Positions 1 to 6,802 of a DNA stretch of 37,156 nucleotides are shown here, in pieces. This stretch comes from Deinococcus hopiensis KR-140 (lineage in GTDB: Bacteria; Deinococcota; Deinococci; Deinococcales; Deinococcaceae), in the NCBI GenBank assembly GCA_943327755.2, contig CALPYF020000041.1:1-37156 (forward strand). The letters are read 5' to 3'. The notes under the pieces were generated by a model. That model was not told the DNA's origin. It did not search any database and was given only the letters and a program-made list of their open reading frames with translations. A program made the position numbers and the translations under genes. Every line of letters starts with the position of its first letter. Within the stretch, counting starts at the first letter, position 1.

Positions 1-1
1 G

Positions 2-169
2 GGTGAGTTCAGTACGCTGGAGATCGGCGGGTTCTGGGATGGTCACACACCCAAAACACCGCCGTTTGTCGTGCCGATTCGCGACCGATCATACGTTCAG
101 GAATTTTGCGTCCAGCACAGCCTCAACCTGAAGATGTCCGGTACAGAGGTTCCCAGGGATCGTCGCTGA
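2..169 (+). CDS. Possible C-terminal end of an uncharacterised protein (partial)
   Basis: An open frame enters from the left edge and runs 55 codons to a TGA at 167-169. The peptide is mixed in composition (EFSTLEIGGFWDGHTPKTPP near its start) and does not look like antisense junk. It would overlap the 3' end of the convergent gene at 123-581 by 47 bases, so one of the two calls could be wrong. No family is recognised. GC is lower than in the rest of the window. Confidence 0.35.
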   Translation, partial: GEFSTLEIGGFWDGHTPKTPPFVVPIRDRSYVQEFCVQHSLNLKMSGTEVPRDRR

Positions 170-581
170 TTTCACGTGCCAAAACGTCGCCCCACCACGT
201 GTGTAGAAAGGCACTGACCGCCACGTACTCCCGCTCGGGCCAGGACCACCACTGACCGTAGGTCAACTTCCCCAGCAAAGTCTCCGTCCCCGTCAACTGG
301 TCGTATGCGATCAACTCCAGCAGCCGGGGAAGGAAATGTTTGAAATCAGCCTCGTCTCCCCACGTTGTCATGGTTTTCGTGGAGAACAGGCTCAGGTGCT
401 CCGCCGTCAGGTCACGCAGGGCAGTCGCATGCAGTTCTGCTGCGGCATTTGCAGGAATGCACCCGCAGGGACACCCCTCGATATGCCGCCGCAGCGGATA
501 CTTCCGAAACACCTGATAGACCTGTTCGATTCTGCTTCGGAGGACAGGTGAGGGAGTCACAGGCGAAGTCATGCCTGTCAT
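123..581 (-). CDS. Uncharacterised protein, about 152 aa
   Basis: The protein has a short Cys-rich motif (HIEGCPCGC), then a segment with TTWGDEADFKHFLPRLLELI and a Trp-rich stretch (WWSWPEREY). I recall similar unnamed proteins in many bacteria, but no function can be assigned. There is no signal peptide or membrane segment, so it is probably cytoplasmic. Start: ATG at 581 follows AGGTG by 6 bases, with a TATATAAA box further upstream. Alternatives are ATG at 617 or 572. GC is well below that of its neighbours, which suggests acquired DNA. Confidence 0.6.
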   Translation of the reverse strand: MTGMTSPVTPSPVLRSRIEQVYQVFRKYPLRRHIEGCPCGCIPANAAAELHATALRDLTAEHLSLFSTKTMTTWGDEADFKHFLPRLLELIAYDQLTGTETLLGKLTYGQWWSWPEREYVAVSAFLHTWWGDVLAREISDDPWEPLYRTSSG

Positions 582-623
582 TCCAAGCACCTGCGCTTTA
601 TATAGGCACCGTGCCATATCACG

Positions 624-640
624 CCGCTGATCCTCAGCGG
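624..640 (-). terminator. Stem-loop at the end of the SDR gene
   Basis: A perfect 7-bp inverted repeat (CCGCTGA / TCAGCGG) with a 3-base loop includes the stop codon of the SDR gene. No T-run follows, so termination is inferred only from its position. Confidence 0.35.
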
Positions 641-1428
641 TTCGTGTCGCTGCTGTGGTCGTAGCGGCGGTAGATGAGTTTCTGCACGACCGCGTCGCCC
701 AGCGCGGGGATCAGGCCTTCGAGCCACACCAGGGGCCGGTACAGGCGCGGGACGATGGTTTCGGCCTTCGGGCGCAGCAGGACGCGCGCCACGGTCCGCG
801 CGACGACCTCGGGGCCGGGCATGGGGAGGCGGGCGCTGGCGGTCATCTCGCTCCTGACGAAGCCGGGCGCGACCAGGCTGACGTGCACGCCGGTGCCGAG
901 CAGTTCGCGCCGCAGCGCGAGGCTGAAGCCCCGGATGCCGAACTTGCTCGCGGAGTACATGCCGTTCGTGGCGGCGCGCCCGGCGACCGAGCCGATGTTC
1001 AGGATGTGGCCGCTGCCGCGTGCCTGGAATTCCGGCAGGACCAGCCGCGTGAGTTCGATGGGCGCCTCCAGGTTCACGCGCAGGACGCGCAGGGGGTCGG
1101 TGTCGTCCCACCACCAGCCCTTCTCGACGGTCACGCCCGCGTTGTTGATCAGGACGTCGATCCGGCCGAAGTGCGCGTGGGCCGCGGCGATGAGCGCACG
1201 GCGCGAGGCGTCGTCGGTGACGTCGGTGGGGACGGCCAGCACGCGGGCACCACTGGGGTCCAGTTGCCGCGCCAGGGCGTGCAGGTCGTCGGCGCGGCGG
1301 GCGGCGATCACCAGCGCGTAGCCCAGGCTGGCGAGTTCCGTGGCGGTGGCCCGGCCGATCCCGCTGGACGCCCCGGTCAGGAGCACGACGGGCCGCGCGG
1401 TGGGGTGGCTGGGGACAGGCTGGGTCAT
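634..1428 (-). CDS. SDR family NAD(P)-dependent oxidoreductase
   Basis: This is a 264-aa classical short-chain dehydrogenase. It has the TGASSGIG nucleotide-binding motif at residues 18-25, NNAG at 95-98, catalytic Ser147 and the YSASK motif (Tyr158, Lys162). Arg44-Arg45 after strand 2 hints at NADPH preference. The substrate cannot be read from sequence. The C-terminal tail is basic and hydrophobic and could touch the membrane, as in some lipid-active SDRs; this is inference. The ATG at 1428 lies 7 bases after a TACCAT hexamer, so the mRNA is probably leaderless. It is divergent from the subtilase gene, with 64 bases between the starts. Confidence 0.9.
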   Translation of the reverse strand: MTQPVPSHPTARPVVLLTGASSGIGRATATELASLGYALVIAARRADDLHALARQLDPSGARVLAVPTDVTDDASRRALIAAAHAHFGRIDVLINNAGVTVEKGWWWDDTDPLRVLRVNLEAPIELTRLVLPEFQARGSGHILNIGSVAGRAATNGMYSASKFGIRGFSLALRRELLGTGVHVSLVAPGFVRSEMTASARLPMPGPEVVARTVARVLLRPKAETIVPRLYRPLVWLEGLIPALGDAVVQKLIYRRYDHSSDTNR

Positions 1429-1435
1429 AGGGGTG

Positions 1436-1441
1436 ATGGTA
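1436..1441 (-). promoter_or_regulatory. Leaderless -10 box (TACCAT) for the SDR gene
   Basis: The TANNNT hexamer on the minus strand ends 7 bases before the ATG at 1428. There is no ribosome-binding site between them. Confidence 0.6.
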
Positions 1442-1492
1442 TCCCCAAGGGCCGCTCAGGTGCGCGTCAGCGGCGCGCCGGACACTGGGGGG

Positions 1493-2692
1493 ATGATCCG
1501 CCGTTACCTGCCTCACGCGCTGCTGGGAGGCCTGCTGCTGGGCTCCGCCCTGGCCGCCACGTCGATCCCCAGCCTGCCCCCCTCGCCCGGCGTGCCCATC
1601 CCGGTGTCCCCGGCGCCGCTGGAGGAGATCCCGCCCATCTCACCCGTGACCCCGGCGCCGCGTCCGGTCACGCCCGCTGCCCCTTCGACCGGCAGTGCGG
1701 CGCAGCCGGTGACGCCGGGTGATCCGCTGTTCGCCTCTCAGTGGAACCTCGCGCTGATCCGTATGCCGCAGGCGTGGGCGCTGGAACGCAGCGCGCCCGT
1801 GACGGTCGCGGTGCTGGACACCGGATTCGTGCGCAGCGCGGAACTGGGCGCGCGGGCCGTGAACGGCTACGACTTCGTCAGTGACGCCGGGCGTGCCGGG
1901 GACGGCAGCGGGCGCGACGCGGACGCCAGCGCCGCCGGGCCGTTCGCGTACCACGGCGAGGTGATCGCGAACCTGATCGGCGCGGCGCACGACGGGCGCG
2001 GCATGGCAGGCATCAACCCGCAGGCGCGGATCGTGCACGTGCGCGTGGCCGACACCGAGGGCACCATCACCGTCCCGGATCTCGTGGACGGCCTGAAGTG
2101 GGCCGCCGGGATTCCCGTGCCGGGCGTGCCCGCCAACCCGAACCCGGCGAAACTGCTGAACCTGAGCCTGTTCGCGGACTTCATTCCCCTGACCGGCTGC
2201 GACGCGCGCGTGCAGGCTGCCGTGGACGCCGTCACCGCGCGGGGCGCGCTGGTCATCGCGGGGGCTGCCAACGACGGCCAGGACGCCGGTGGGTACTCCC
2301 CTGCGGGGTGCCGCAACGTCCTGACCGTCACCAGCGTCACCGAGGCCGGTCAGCGGCCCGCGTACGCGAACTGGGGCCGCAGCGTCGCCCTGGCCGCCCC
2401 GGGAGGCGACCCTGCGCGCGGTATTCCCGCCGTCAGCGTGAGCGGACCCGGCGGTCAGCGCGCCCCGAACGGGACCAGCTTTGCCGCGCCGCACGCGACC
2501 GGCGTCGCCAGCCTGCTGCTGGGCGTCCGGCCGAAACTCAGCCCGGCGCTGCTGCGCTCGTACCTGACGGACAGCGCCGCGCCCTTCCCCGGCGGACGCT
2601 GCGATCCGCAACCCGGCCACACCTGCGGCGCGGGCACCCTGAACGCCGAAGGAGCCCTGAAACGCGCGCTGGCCTCCAGCATCGGGAAATGA
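1493..2692 (+). CDS. Secreted S8 family serine peptidase (subtilase)
   Basis: The 399-aa protein starts with a signal peptide (MIRRYLPHALLGGLLLGSALA). A Pro-rich linker of about residues 26-75 follows, then a subtilisin-type catalytic domain. The triad is visible: Asp109 in AVLDTG, His154 in YHGE and Ser329 in GTSFAAPHATG; the oxyanion Asn lies in AGAANDG. Two cysteine pairs in the domain may form disulfides. It is shorter than subtilases with a full I9 propeptide, and the Pro-rich stretch takes that place. The ATG at 1493 was chosen because the signal peptide begins there. A GACACT box lies 6 bases upstream. An open frame extends upstream to 1340 but overlaps the divergent SDR gene and lacks coding character. 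Confidence 0.9.
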   Translation: MIRRYLPHALLGGLLLGSALAATSIPSLPPSPGVPIPVSPAPLEEIPPISPVTPAPRPVTPAAPSTGSAAQPVTPGDPLFASQWNLALIRMPQAWALERSAPVTVAVLDTGFVRSAELGARAVNGYDFVSDAGRAGDGSGRDADASAAGPFAYHGEVIANLIGAAHDGRGMAGINPQARIVHVRVADTEGTITVPDLVDGLKWAAGIPVPGVPANPNPAKLLNLSLFADFIPLTGCDARVQAAVDAVTARGALVIAGAANDGQDAGGYSPAGCRNVLTVTSVTEAGQRPAYANWGRSVALAAPGGDPARGIPAVSVSGPGGQRAPNGTSFAAPHATGVASLLLGVRPKLSPALLRSYLTDSAAPFPGGRCDPQPGHTCGAGTLNAEGALKRALASSIGK

Positions 2693-2773
2693 GATGAACG
2701 GTGAGGTGGGAGGTGAGGCGGGACCACCGGCCCCCCACCCACCCCGTACCCTGGGAGGCATGAGGTTCCCGCA

Positions 2774-2944
2774 ATGAACGCGCCCGCGTGGCGCATCTGG
2801 CTTGTCGTGGCCCTGATGTGCGGCTGGGGCATTCTCGCCATCCGTTTCGCCACCAAGCAGGAGTGGCCCATGGCCCTGCTGTGCGTCGTCCTGCTCATCA
2901 GCAACGGCGTCACCCTGTATCGCCTCACGAAGAACGGCAAGTAG
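2774..2944 (+). CDS. Small membrane protein, 56 aa
   Basis: The ATG frame encodes a 56-residue protein with two likely membrane helices (about residues 7-24 and 32-48) joined by a short charged loop (RFATKQEW), ending in a basic tail (RLTKNGK). GAGG lies 8 bases before the ATG. A TACCCT box at 2748-2753 would place the transcript start just upstream, giving a very short leader. The function is unknown. The hairpin at 2968-2986 follows 23 bases after the stop and would end this transcript. Confidence 0.65.
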   Translation: MNAPAWRIWLVVALMCGWGILAIRFATKQEWPMALLCVVLLISNGVTLYRLTKNGK

Positions 2945-2964
2945 GCCGCCCCCGCAACAGCAGG

Positions 2965-2986
2965 AAACCCCCGCCTGTGGCGGGGG
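2965..2986. terminator. Bidirectional hairpin between the small membrane gene and tRNA-Arg
   Basis: An 8-bp GC stem (CCCCCGCC / GGCGGGGG) has a 3-base loop. Read on the minus strand it is followed by TTT and ends the tRNA-Arg transcript. On the plus strand it follows the 56-aa gene. Confidence 0.75.
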
Positions 2987-2996
2987 CTTCTGTCTG

Positions 2997-3073
<77 letters not shown>

Positions 3074-3114
3074 GTCCTGTGTGGTGCAGCTGGAGCTCGT
3101 TGCTCAGCCGAAAG

Positions 3115-3143
3115 AGATTACAGGGTCCAGGCGGAAATTGCAA
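3115..3143 (-). promoter_or_regulatory. Promoter for tRNA-Arg copy 1
   Basis: On the minus strand, TTGCAA (3138-3143), a 17-base spacer and TAATCT (3115-3120) lie about 40 bases upstream of the mature tRNA 5' end. This is a sigma70-type promoter with ideal spacing. Confidence 0.7.
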
Positions 3144-3195
3144 GTGGGCGTGAACGGGCCCGGGCAGGAGCATTCAGTGAGGTGAAAACAGCGAA

Positions 3196-3214
3196 CCCCC
3201 GCGCGGGACGGGGG
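3196..3214 (-). terminator. Hairpin after tRNA-Arg copy 2
   Basis: A 6-bp stem (CCCCCG / CGGGGG) with a 7-base loop begins 8 bases beyond the 3' end of the second tRNA-Arg. It resembles the hairpin after copy 1 in position and sequence, so flank and tRNA were probably duplicated together. The run after it is only TT, so termination may be partial. Confidence 0.5.
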
Positions 3215-3222
3215 CTCTTGTC

Positions 3223-3301
<79 letters not shown>

Positions 3302-3338
3302 CCTGTTGGCTGCATTCAACGTGTGGCGCGTCGAATGG

Positions 3339-3426
3339 TGGCGAAGAGGGAGGGATTCGAACCCTCGATACCTTGCGGTATACACCCTTAGCAGGGGTGC
3401 GGTTTCAGCCACTCACCCACCTCTCC
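3339..3426 (-). tRNA. tRNA-Ser (anticodon GCT)
   Basis: This 88-base class II tRNA has a long variable arm. The anticodon stem-loop reads CACCCCTGCTAAGGGTG, giving GCT for AGC/AGU codons. The acceptor stem pairs GGAGAGG with CCTCTTC (one G-U). The discriminator is G and CCA is encoded. It lies 18 bases downstream of tRNA-Ser(TGA). Confidence 0.97.
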
Positions 3427-3443
3427 AGTCCGGTTGTCATGTT

Positions 3444-3532
<89 letters not shown>

Positions 3533-3576
3533 CTGCGTGGCGGGGCGCGCCGTCGCTGAACTCAGGCGCGAGGGGA

Positions 3577-3605
3577 AGTATAAGAGGGGGGGCGCGTCCT
3601 GTCAA
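3577..3605 (-). promoter_or_regulatory. Strong promoter for the tRNA cluster
   Basis: On the minus strand the sequence has TTGACA (3600-3605), a 17-base spacer and TATACT (3577-3582): consensus -35 and spacing, with a -10 one base from consensus. A GC-rich discriminator follows, typical of stable-RNA promoters. It starts 7 bases after the stop of the upstream gene. Confidence 0.88.
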
Positions 3606-3612
3606 ATGCCGG

Positions 3613-4893
3613 TCAGGGGCGGCGGCGCAACCACGTGAGGAGGGGCAGGGCCAGCAAGGGCAGCGCGGTCAGTGCCCAGCGGCCGAGGTGGGGGCTGGGG
3701 CGGGGTGCGCGGGCCTCGCCGCGCAGCAGGGCGTGCAGGGCGTCCTCGTGCGGGGTGCGGGGCGGCGCGGGGCGAGTGGCGGGCGGGAGGGTCAGGTCGG
3801 CGTGCAGGGTGTCCTCGCGGTACCGGTTTTCCAGGGGGTGGCCGCTGTGCGCGGCGCGGTCCAGTCCGGCCTGCCGCAGTTCGTCGGGCGGGCCGTCCGT
3901 GACCCAGGGAGTCAGGGCCAGGAAGCCGGGGCGCGGGTCGGTCAGGACGTAGCTGCGTAGATCGGGGGCTTCCTCGGCGGGGCCGGTGATGCCGCTCTGC
4001 CCGTCGAAGGTCAGGTCCAGCAGATTCCCGACGACCATGGGGTTCACGGCATAGGGGATCTGGCGCTGGGCGGTGACCTGCCAGCTGCTTTCCAGCCACG
4101 CGACGGGCTGGTCGCGCAGGTGCGCGGGGTCGGGCGGGAGGCCCTCCTTGGCCGTCCAGGGCGAACCGTTCGCGTCGGGTTGCAGCAGGACGGTGCAGCC
4201 CTGCGCGGCCAGTGACCCGATGACGTCCGCGCGGAACGCGTCGAGGCTGATGGCGACGCCCAGGTCCCCGGCGGGCGTGGGAAACACGCGCAGGTCATCG
4301 AGGTCGCCGGGGGTGAGGTCCACACCTCCGCCCTCCTCGTCGGGCGTGAGGTGCACCTTGTCGGTCACGCCGATCAGGTCGCCGTGTGGGTCGAGCAGGA
4401 CGGTCTGGTTCGTCAGGACGCCGGGCGCGCGGCGCAGGGTGTTCCCGTGGCGCGTGTAGCGGGGCATGGGCGCGCTGCCGCAGCACAGGTACACGCCGTA
4501 CTCGCGGGCCAGATCGCGGCAGGTGCGCAGGTACAGTTCGGTGTTCGCGTCGATGCCCGCCAGTTGCAGCGCGCGGATGGGCGACACCCGCTCGCGCAGC
4601 AGGACCGGCAGGGCGCGCGGCAGCCGCGCGAGGAACAGCGCCAGCGCCACCCGCTCGAAGGTCCGCAGGCGCAGCGCCCAGCCGCCGCCGCGCAGCACGA
4701 GCGGCAGGCCGTTCAGTTCGGTCAGCACGACGAGGTTCACGCCGCCCGGCTTCAGGTGCGGGCGGGCCATGTCCAGCTGCGCGCGCATCCAGCGGCGGAA
4801 CGCCTCGGGGGTCGTGAAGTCGCGCGCACTCCAGTGGGGTTGCACGGCGACCGCGCGGACGTGCCTCGGGGCCTGCGGGGTGGGGGCAGTCAT
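3613..4893 (-). CDS. Nitrilase-superfamily-like membrane-anchored protein lacking the catalytic Cys
   Basis: The 426-aa protein has a carbon-nitrogen hydrolase fold. Glu59 (VLTELNG) and Lys179 (TDKVHLTPDE) match the family Glu and Lys. The nucleophile position in GVAISLDAFRADV is Ser216 instead of Cys, so normal amidase or nitrilase chemistry is doubtful. An extra hydrophobic and basic segment (about 62-112) sits between Glu and Lys, and a helix at about 407-423 ends in RRR, suggesting a C-terminal membrane anchor. The ATG at 4893 was chosen because TACGCT lies 7 bases upstream. It is divergent from pxpB, but no functional link is proven. It could bind a ligand rather than hydrolyse one, or use serine. 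Confidence 0.8.
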   Translation of the reverse strand: MTAPTPQAPRHVRAVAVQPHWSARDFTTPEAFRRWMRAQLDMARPHLKPGGVNLVVLTELNGLPLVLRGGGWALRLRTFERVALALFLARLPRALPVLLRERVSPIRALQLAGIDANTELYLRTCRDLAREYGVYLCCGSAPMPRYTRHGNTLRRAPGVLTNQTVLLDPHGDLIGVTDKVHLTPDEEGGGVDLTPGDLDDLRVFPTPAGDLGVAISLDAFRADVIGSLAAQGCTVLLQPDANGSPWTAKEGLPPDPAHLRDQPVAWLESSWQVTAQRQIPYAVNPMVVGNLLDLTFDGQSGITGPAEEAPDLRSYVLTDPRPGFLALTPWVTDGPPDELRQAGLDRAAHSGHPLENRYREDTLHADLTLPPATRPAPPRTPHEDALHALLRGEARAPRPSPHLGRWALTALPLLALPLLTWLRRRP

Positions 4894-4900
4894 GATCCGC

Positions 4901-4906
4901 AGCGTA
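4901..4906 (-). promoter_or_regulatory. Leaderless -10 box (TACGCT) for the nitrilase-like gene
   Basis: The hexamer ends 7 bases before the ATG at 4893 on the minus strand, with no Shine-Dalgarno sequence between. Confidence 0.6.
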
Positions 4907-4989
4907 GCGGGTGCGGCGGGGAACGCGGGGCGCGAATGCGTGAGGCGGGGTGGCTGCACAGCGCCCCGGCGCGGCCCCGCGCGGGTCCG

Positions 4990-4995
4990 TATGCT
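4990..4995 (+). promoter_or_regulatory. Leaderless -10 box (TATGCT) for pxpB
   Basis: TATGCT is followed by GGGGC and the ATG at 5001. It sets the start of pxpB over the longer upstream frame. Confidence 0.6.
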
Positions 4996-5000
4996 GGGGC

Positions 5001-5633
5001 ATGCCTGCACCCTCCGGCCCGGACCTGCCGACCTTCGAGTGGCTGGGGGACGCCGCGCTGACCGTCCGCACGCCCCGGGCGCGCGAGCTGTACGCCAGCC
5101 TGCGCGCGCACCCACTGCCGGGCGTGCAGGAGGCGGTGCCCGCGCTGGACCTGCTGACGCTGCTGCTGGCCGCCCCCACGGCGGGCGAGGCGGTGCAGGA
5201 GGCGGTGGCGGCGCGACTGGCGACCCTGATCCCGGCGCCGGGCGGGTCCGGGCGGCGGGTGGTGGTGCCCGTGACCTTCGGCGGCCCGGACCTGGACTGG
5301 TGCGCGGCGCACGCGGGCCTGGACCGCGCGGCCTTCGTGGCGGCGCTGTGCGCGGCGCAGCTGGAGGTGGCGTTCCTGGGCTTCACGCCGGGCTTCGCGT
5401 TCCTGACCGGCCTGCCCGAGCCGCTGCGCATGCCGCGCCTGGACGCCCCGCGCGAGCGGGTCCCGGCGGGCAGCGTCGCGCTGGGCGGCCCCTGGGCGGG
5501 CGTGTACCCGCGTGAGACGCCGGGCGGCTGGCGGCTGGTGGGCCGCACCGCCATGAATTTCTTCGATCTGTCCCGCGCGGCCCCGGTGCCGTGGCAGCCC
5601 GGTGACCGGGTGCAGTTCGAGGCGCGCGCGTGA
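5001..5633 (+). CDS. pxpB: 5-oxoprolinase subunit PxpB (KipI family)
   Basis: The 210-aa protein carries the KipI-family carboxyltransferase domain (CT_C_D), with the conserved block FLGFTPGFAFLTGLPEPL near the middle, followed by PRLDAPRERVPAGSVALGG. With PxpC and PxpA it forms the prokaryotic ATP-dependent 5-oxoprolinase, which opens 5-oxo-L-proline to glutamate in the cytoplasm. Its TGA overlaps the GTG of pxpC by 4 bases (GTGA), so translation is coupled. The start at 5001 follows a leaderless -10 box. Confidence 0.93.
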   Translation: MPAPSGPDLPTFEWLGDAALTVRTPRARELYASLRAHPLPGVQEAVPALDLLTLLLAAPTAGEAVQEAVAARLATLIPAPGGSGRRVVVPVTFGGPDLDWCAAHAGLDRAAFVAALCAAQLEVAFLGFTPGFAFLTGLPEPLRMPRLDAPRERVPAGSVALGGPWAGVYPRETPGGWRLVGRTAMNFFDLSRAAPVPWQPGDRVQFEARA

Positions 5634-6613
5634 CCGCTCCCCTGCCCCGGGCGTCCCGGCCGGTGGGCGGCGGGCCGCTCGCCACCGGCGCGACCGTCCT
5701 GCGCGCGGGCGTGCAGACCACCGTGCAGGACGCCGGGCGGCGCGTGCGGGCGCTGGGTGTCCCGGCGGGCGGCGCGGCGGACCCGGTCGCGCGGCGGCTG
5801 GCGAACGCCCTGGTGGGCAACGCGCCGGACGCGGCGGGCCTGGAGGTCACGCTGGGCGGCCCGACGGTCCTCTTTCACGAGGCGGCGCTGGTCAGTCTGT
5901 GCGGCGCGCCGTTCGACGCGACGCTGGACGGCGCGCCGCTGCCGCTGTGGCGGGCCGCCCAGGTGCAGGCCGGGCAGACCCTGACGGTCGGCGGGACTGC
6001 GCGGGGCCTGCGGGCGTTCCTGGCGGTGCGGGGCGGCCTGCACGGGCACGAGGTGTTCGGCAGTCGCGCCACGGACCTGCGCGCGGGCTTCGGCGGGGTG
6101 CAGGGGCGGGCGCTGCGGCCCGGCGATCACCTGACGTGGGCTCCCCTGCCCGCGCAGGCGGCGCGGCGGGCGTTCATCGCGCCGGACCTCCGCACACCCA
6201 CCGGCCCGCACCACGAGCTGCGCGTGCTCGGGACGGGCGACCTGACGCCCGACCTGCGCGATTCGCTGCTGGCGCGGCCCTTCACGGTCAGTCCGCAGGC
6301 GGACCGCATGGGCGCCCGCCTGACCGAGTCCGTCGCGGCCCCGCGTGACCCGGCGCGGCCCAGCGTCCCGAACGTGCCGGGCCTGCTGCAACTGCCGCCG
6401 GACGGCCGCCCGATCCTGCTGCTGCCCGACGCGGGCACGCACGGCGGGTACCCCACGCCCCTGGTCGTGATCACGGCGGACCTGCCCCGCCTGGGCCAGC
6501 TGCGCCCCGGCGACACCCTGACCCTGCGCGAGGTGACCCGCGAGGATGCCAACGCCGCACACCTCGCGCAGGAACGGGCGCTGCGGCAGGCGGAGTGGAT
6601 GCTGAGACAGTGA
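5630..6613 (+). CDS. pxpC: 5-oxoprolinase subunit PxpC (KipA / biotin-dependent carboxyltransferase family)
   Basis: The 327-aa protein is the KipA/CT_A_B partner of PxpB. Family features include VQDAGRR near the N-terminus, PAGGAADPVARRLANALVGN, and a late DAGTHGGYPTPLVVITADL block. Together with PxpB it forms the subcomplex thought to phosphorylate 5-oxoproline for PxpA. It starts with GTG overlapping pxpB by 4 bases; residues before TGATVLRAG form a short variable leader. An imperfect hairpin follows the stop, separating it from pxpA. Confidence 0.93.
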   Translation: MTAPLPRASRPVGGGPLATGATVLRAGVQTTVQDAGRRVRALGVPAGGAADPVARRLANALVGNAPDAAGLEVTLGGPTVLFHEAALVSLCGAPFDATLDGAPLPLWRAAQVQAGQTLTVGGTARGLRAFLAVRGGLHGHEVFGSRATDLRAGFGGVQGRALRPGDHLTWAPLPAQAARRAFIAPDLRTPTGPHHELRVLGTGDLTPDLRDSLLARPFTVSPQADRMGARLTESVAAPRDPARPSVPNVPGLLQLPPDGRPILLLPDAGTHGGYPTPLVVITADLPRLGQLRPGDTLTLREVTREDANAAHLAQERALRQAEWMLRQ

Positions 6614-6656
6614 GTGGGCAGTAGGGAGTAGCACGGCGTCTGCCCTACTGTCCACT
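6613..6656 (+). terminator. Imperfect hairpin after pxpC
   Basis: Two 14-base arms (6613-6626 and 6643-6656) pair with one mismatch (AGTGGGCAGTAGGG with CCCTACTGTCCACT) around a 16-base loop. A pyrimidine-rich run ending CTCTTTA follows. It may terminate pxpBC or be a small intergenic repeat. Confidence 0.45.
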
Positions 6657-6677
6657 CCCCACTGCCTCCTTCCCTCT

Positions 6678-6761
6678 TTACTTCAGCGCGGTGTCCAGGG
6701 GCAGGTCGCGCCCATGCGCCAGGGCGCGCAGGTCGTCGGGCGTGGTGGGGCTGGGGGGCAC
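6678..6761 (-). CDS. Possible tiny leaderless gene, 27 aa
   Basis: A GTG frame on the minus strand encodes 27 residues ending DDLRALAHGRDLPLDTALK and stops at TAA. A CACAAT box (6768-6773) ends 6 bases before the GTG, matching the leaderless pattern of its neighbours. The codons have the G/C-rich third positions expected of coding sequence here. It sits between pxpC and pxpA on the opposite strand. The function is unknown and it may be chance. Confidence 0.35.
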   Translation of the reverse strand: MPPSPTTPDDLRALAHGRDLPLDTALK

Positions 6762-6789
6762 GTCCGCATTGTGGCGCGCGGCGGGTGGC

Positions 6790-6795
6790 TACACT
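6790..6795 (+). promoter_or_regulatory. Leaderless -10 box (TACACT) for pxpA
   Basis: TACACT ends 7 bases before the ATG at 6803. This selects the start giving MTSIDLNADLGEG over one six codons upstream. Confidence 0.65.
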
Positions 6796-6802
6796 GACAC
6801 GC

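Noticed and set aside
1340..1492. A longer N-terminus for the subtilase
   Set aside because: It would place the signal peptide 51 residues inside the protein and overlap the divergent SDR gene.
4295..6655. A 786-codon minus-strand frame across pxpB, pxpC and the nitrilase-like gene
   Set aside because: The residues are Arg/Pro/Ala-rich and without motifs, and the pxp genes on the plus strand are certain. It is a shadow frame.
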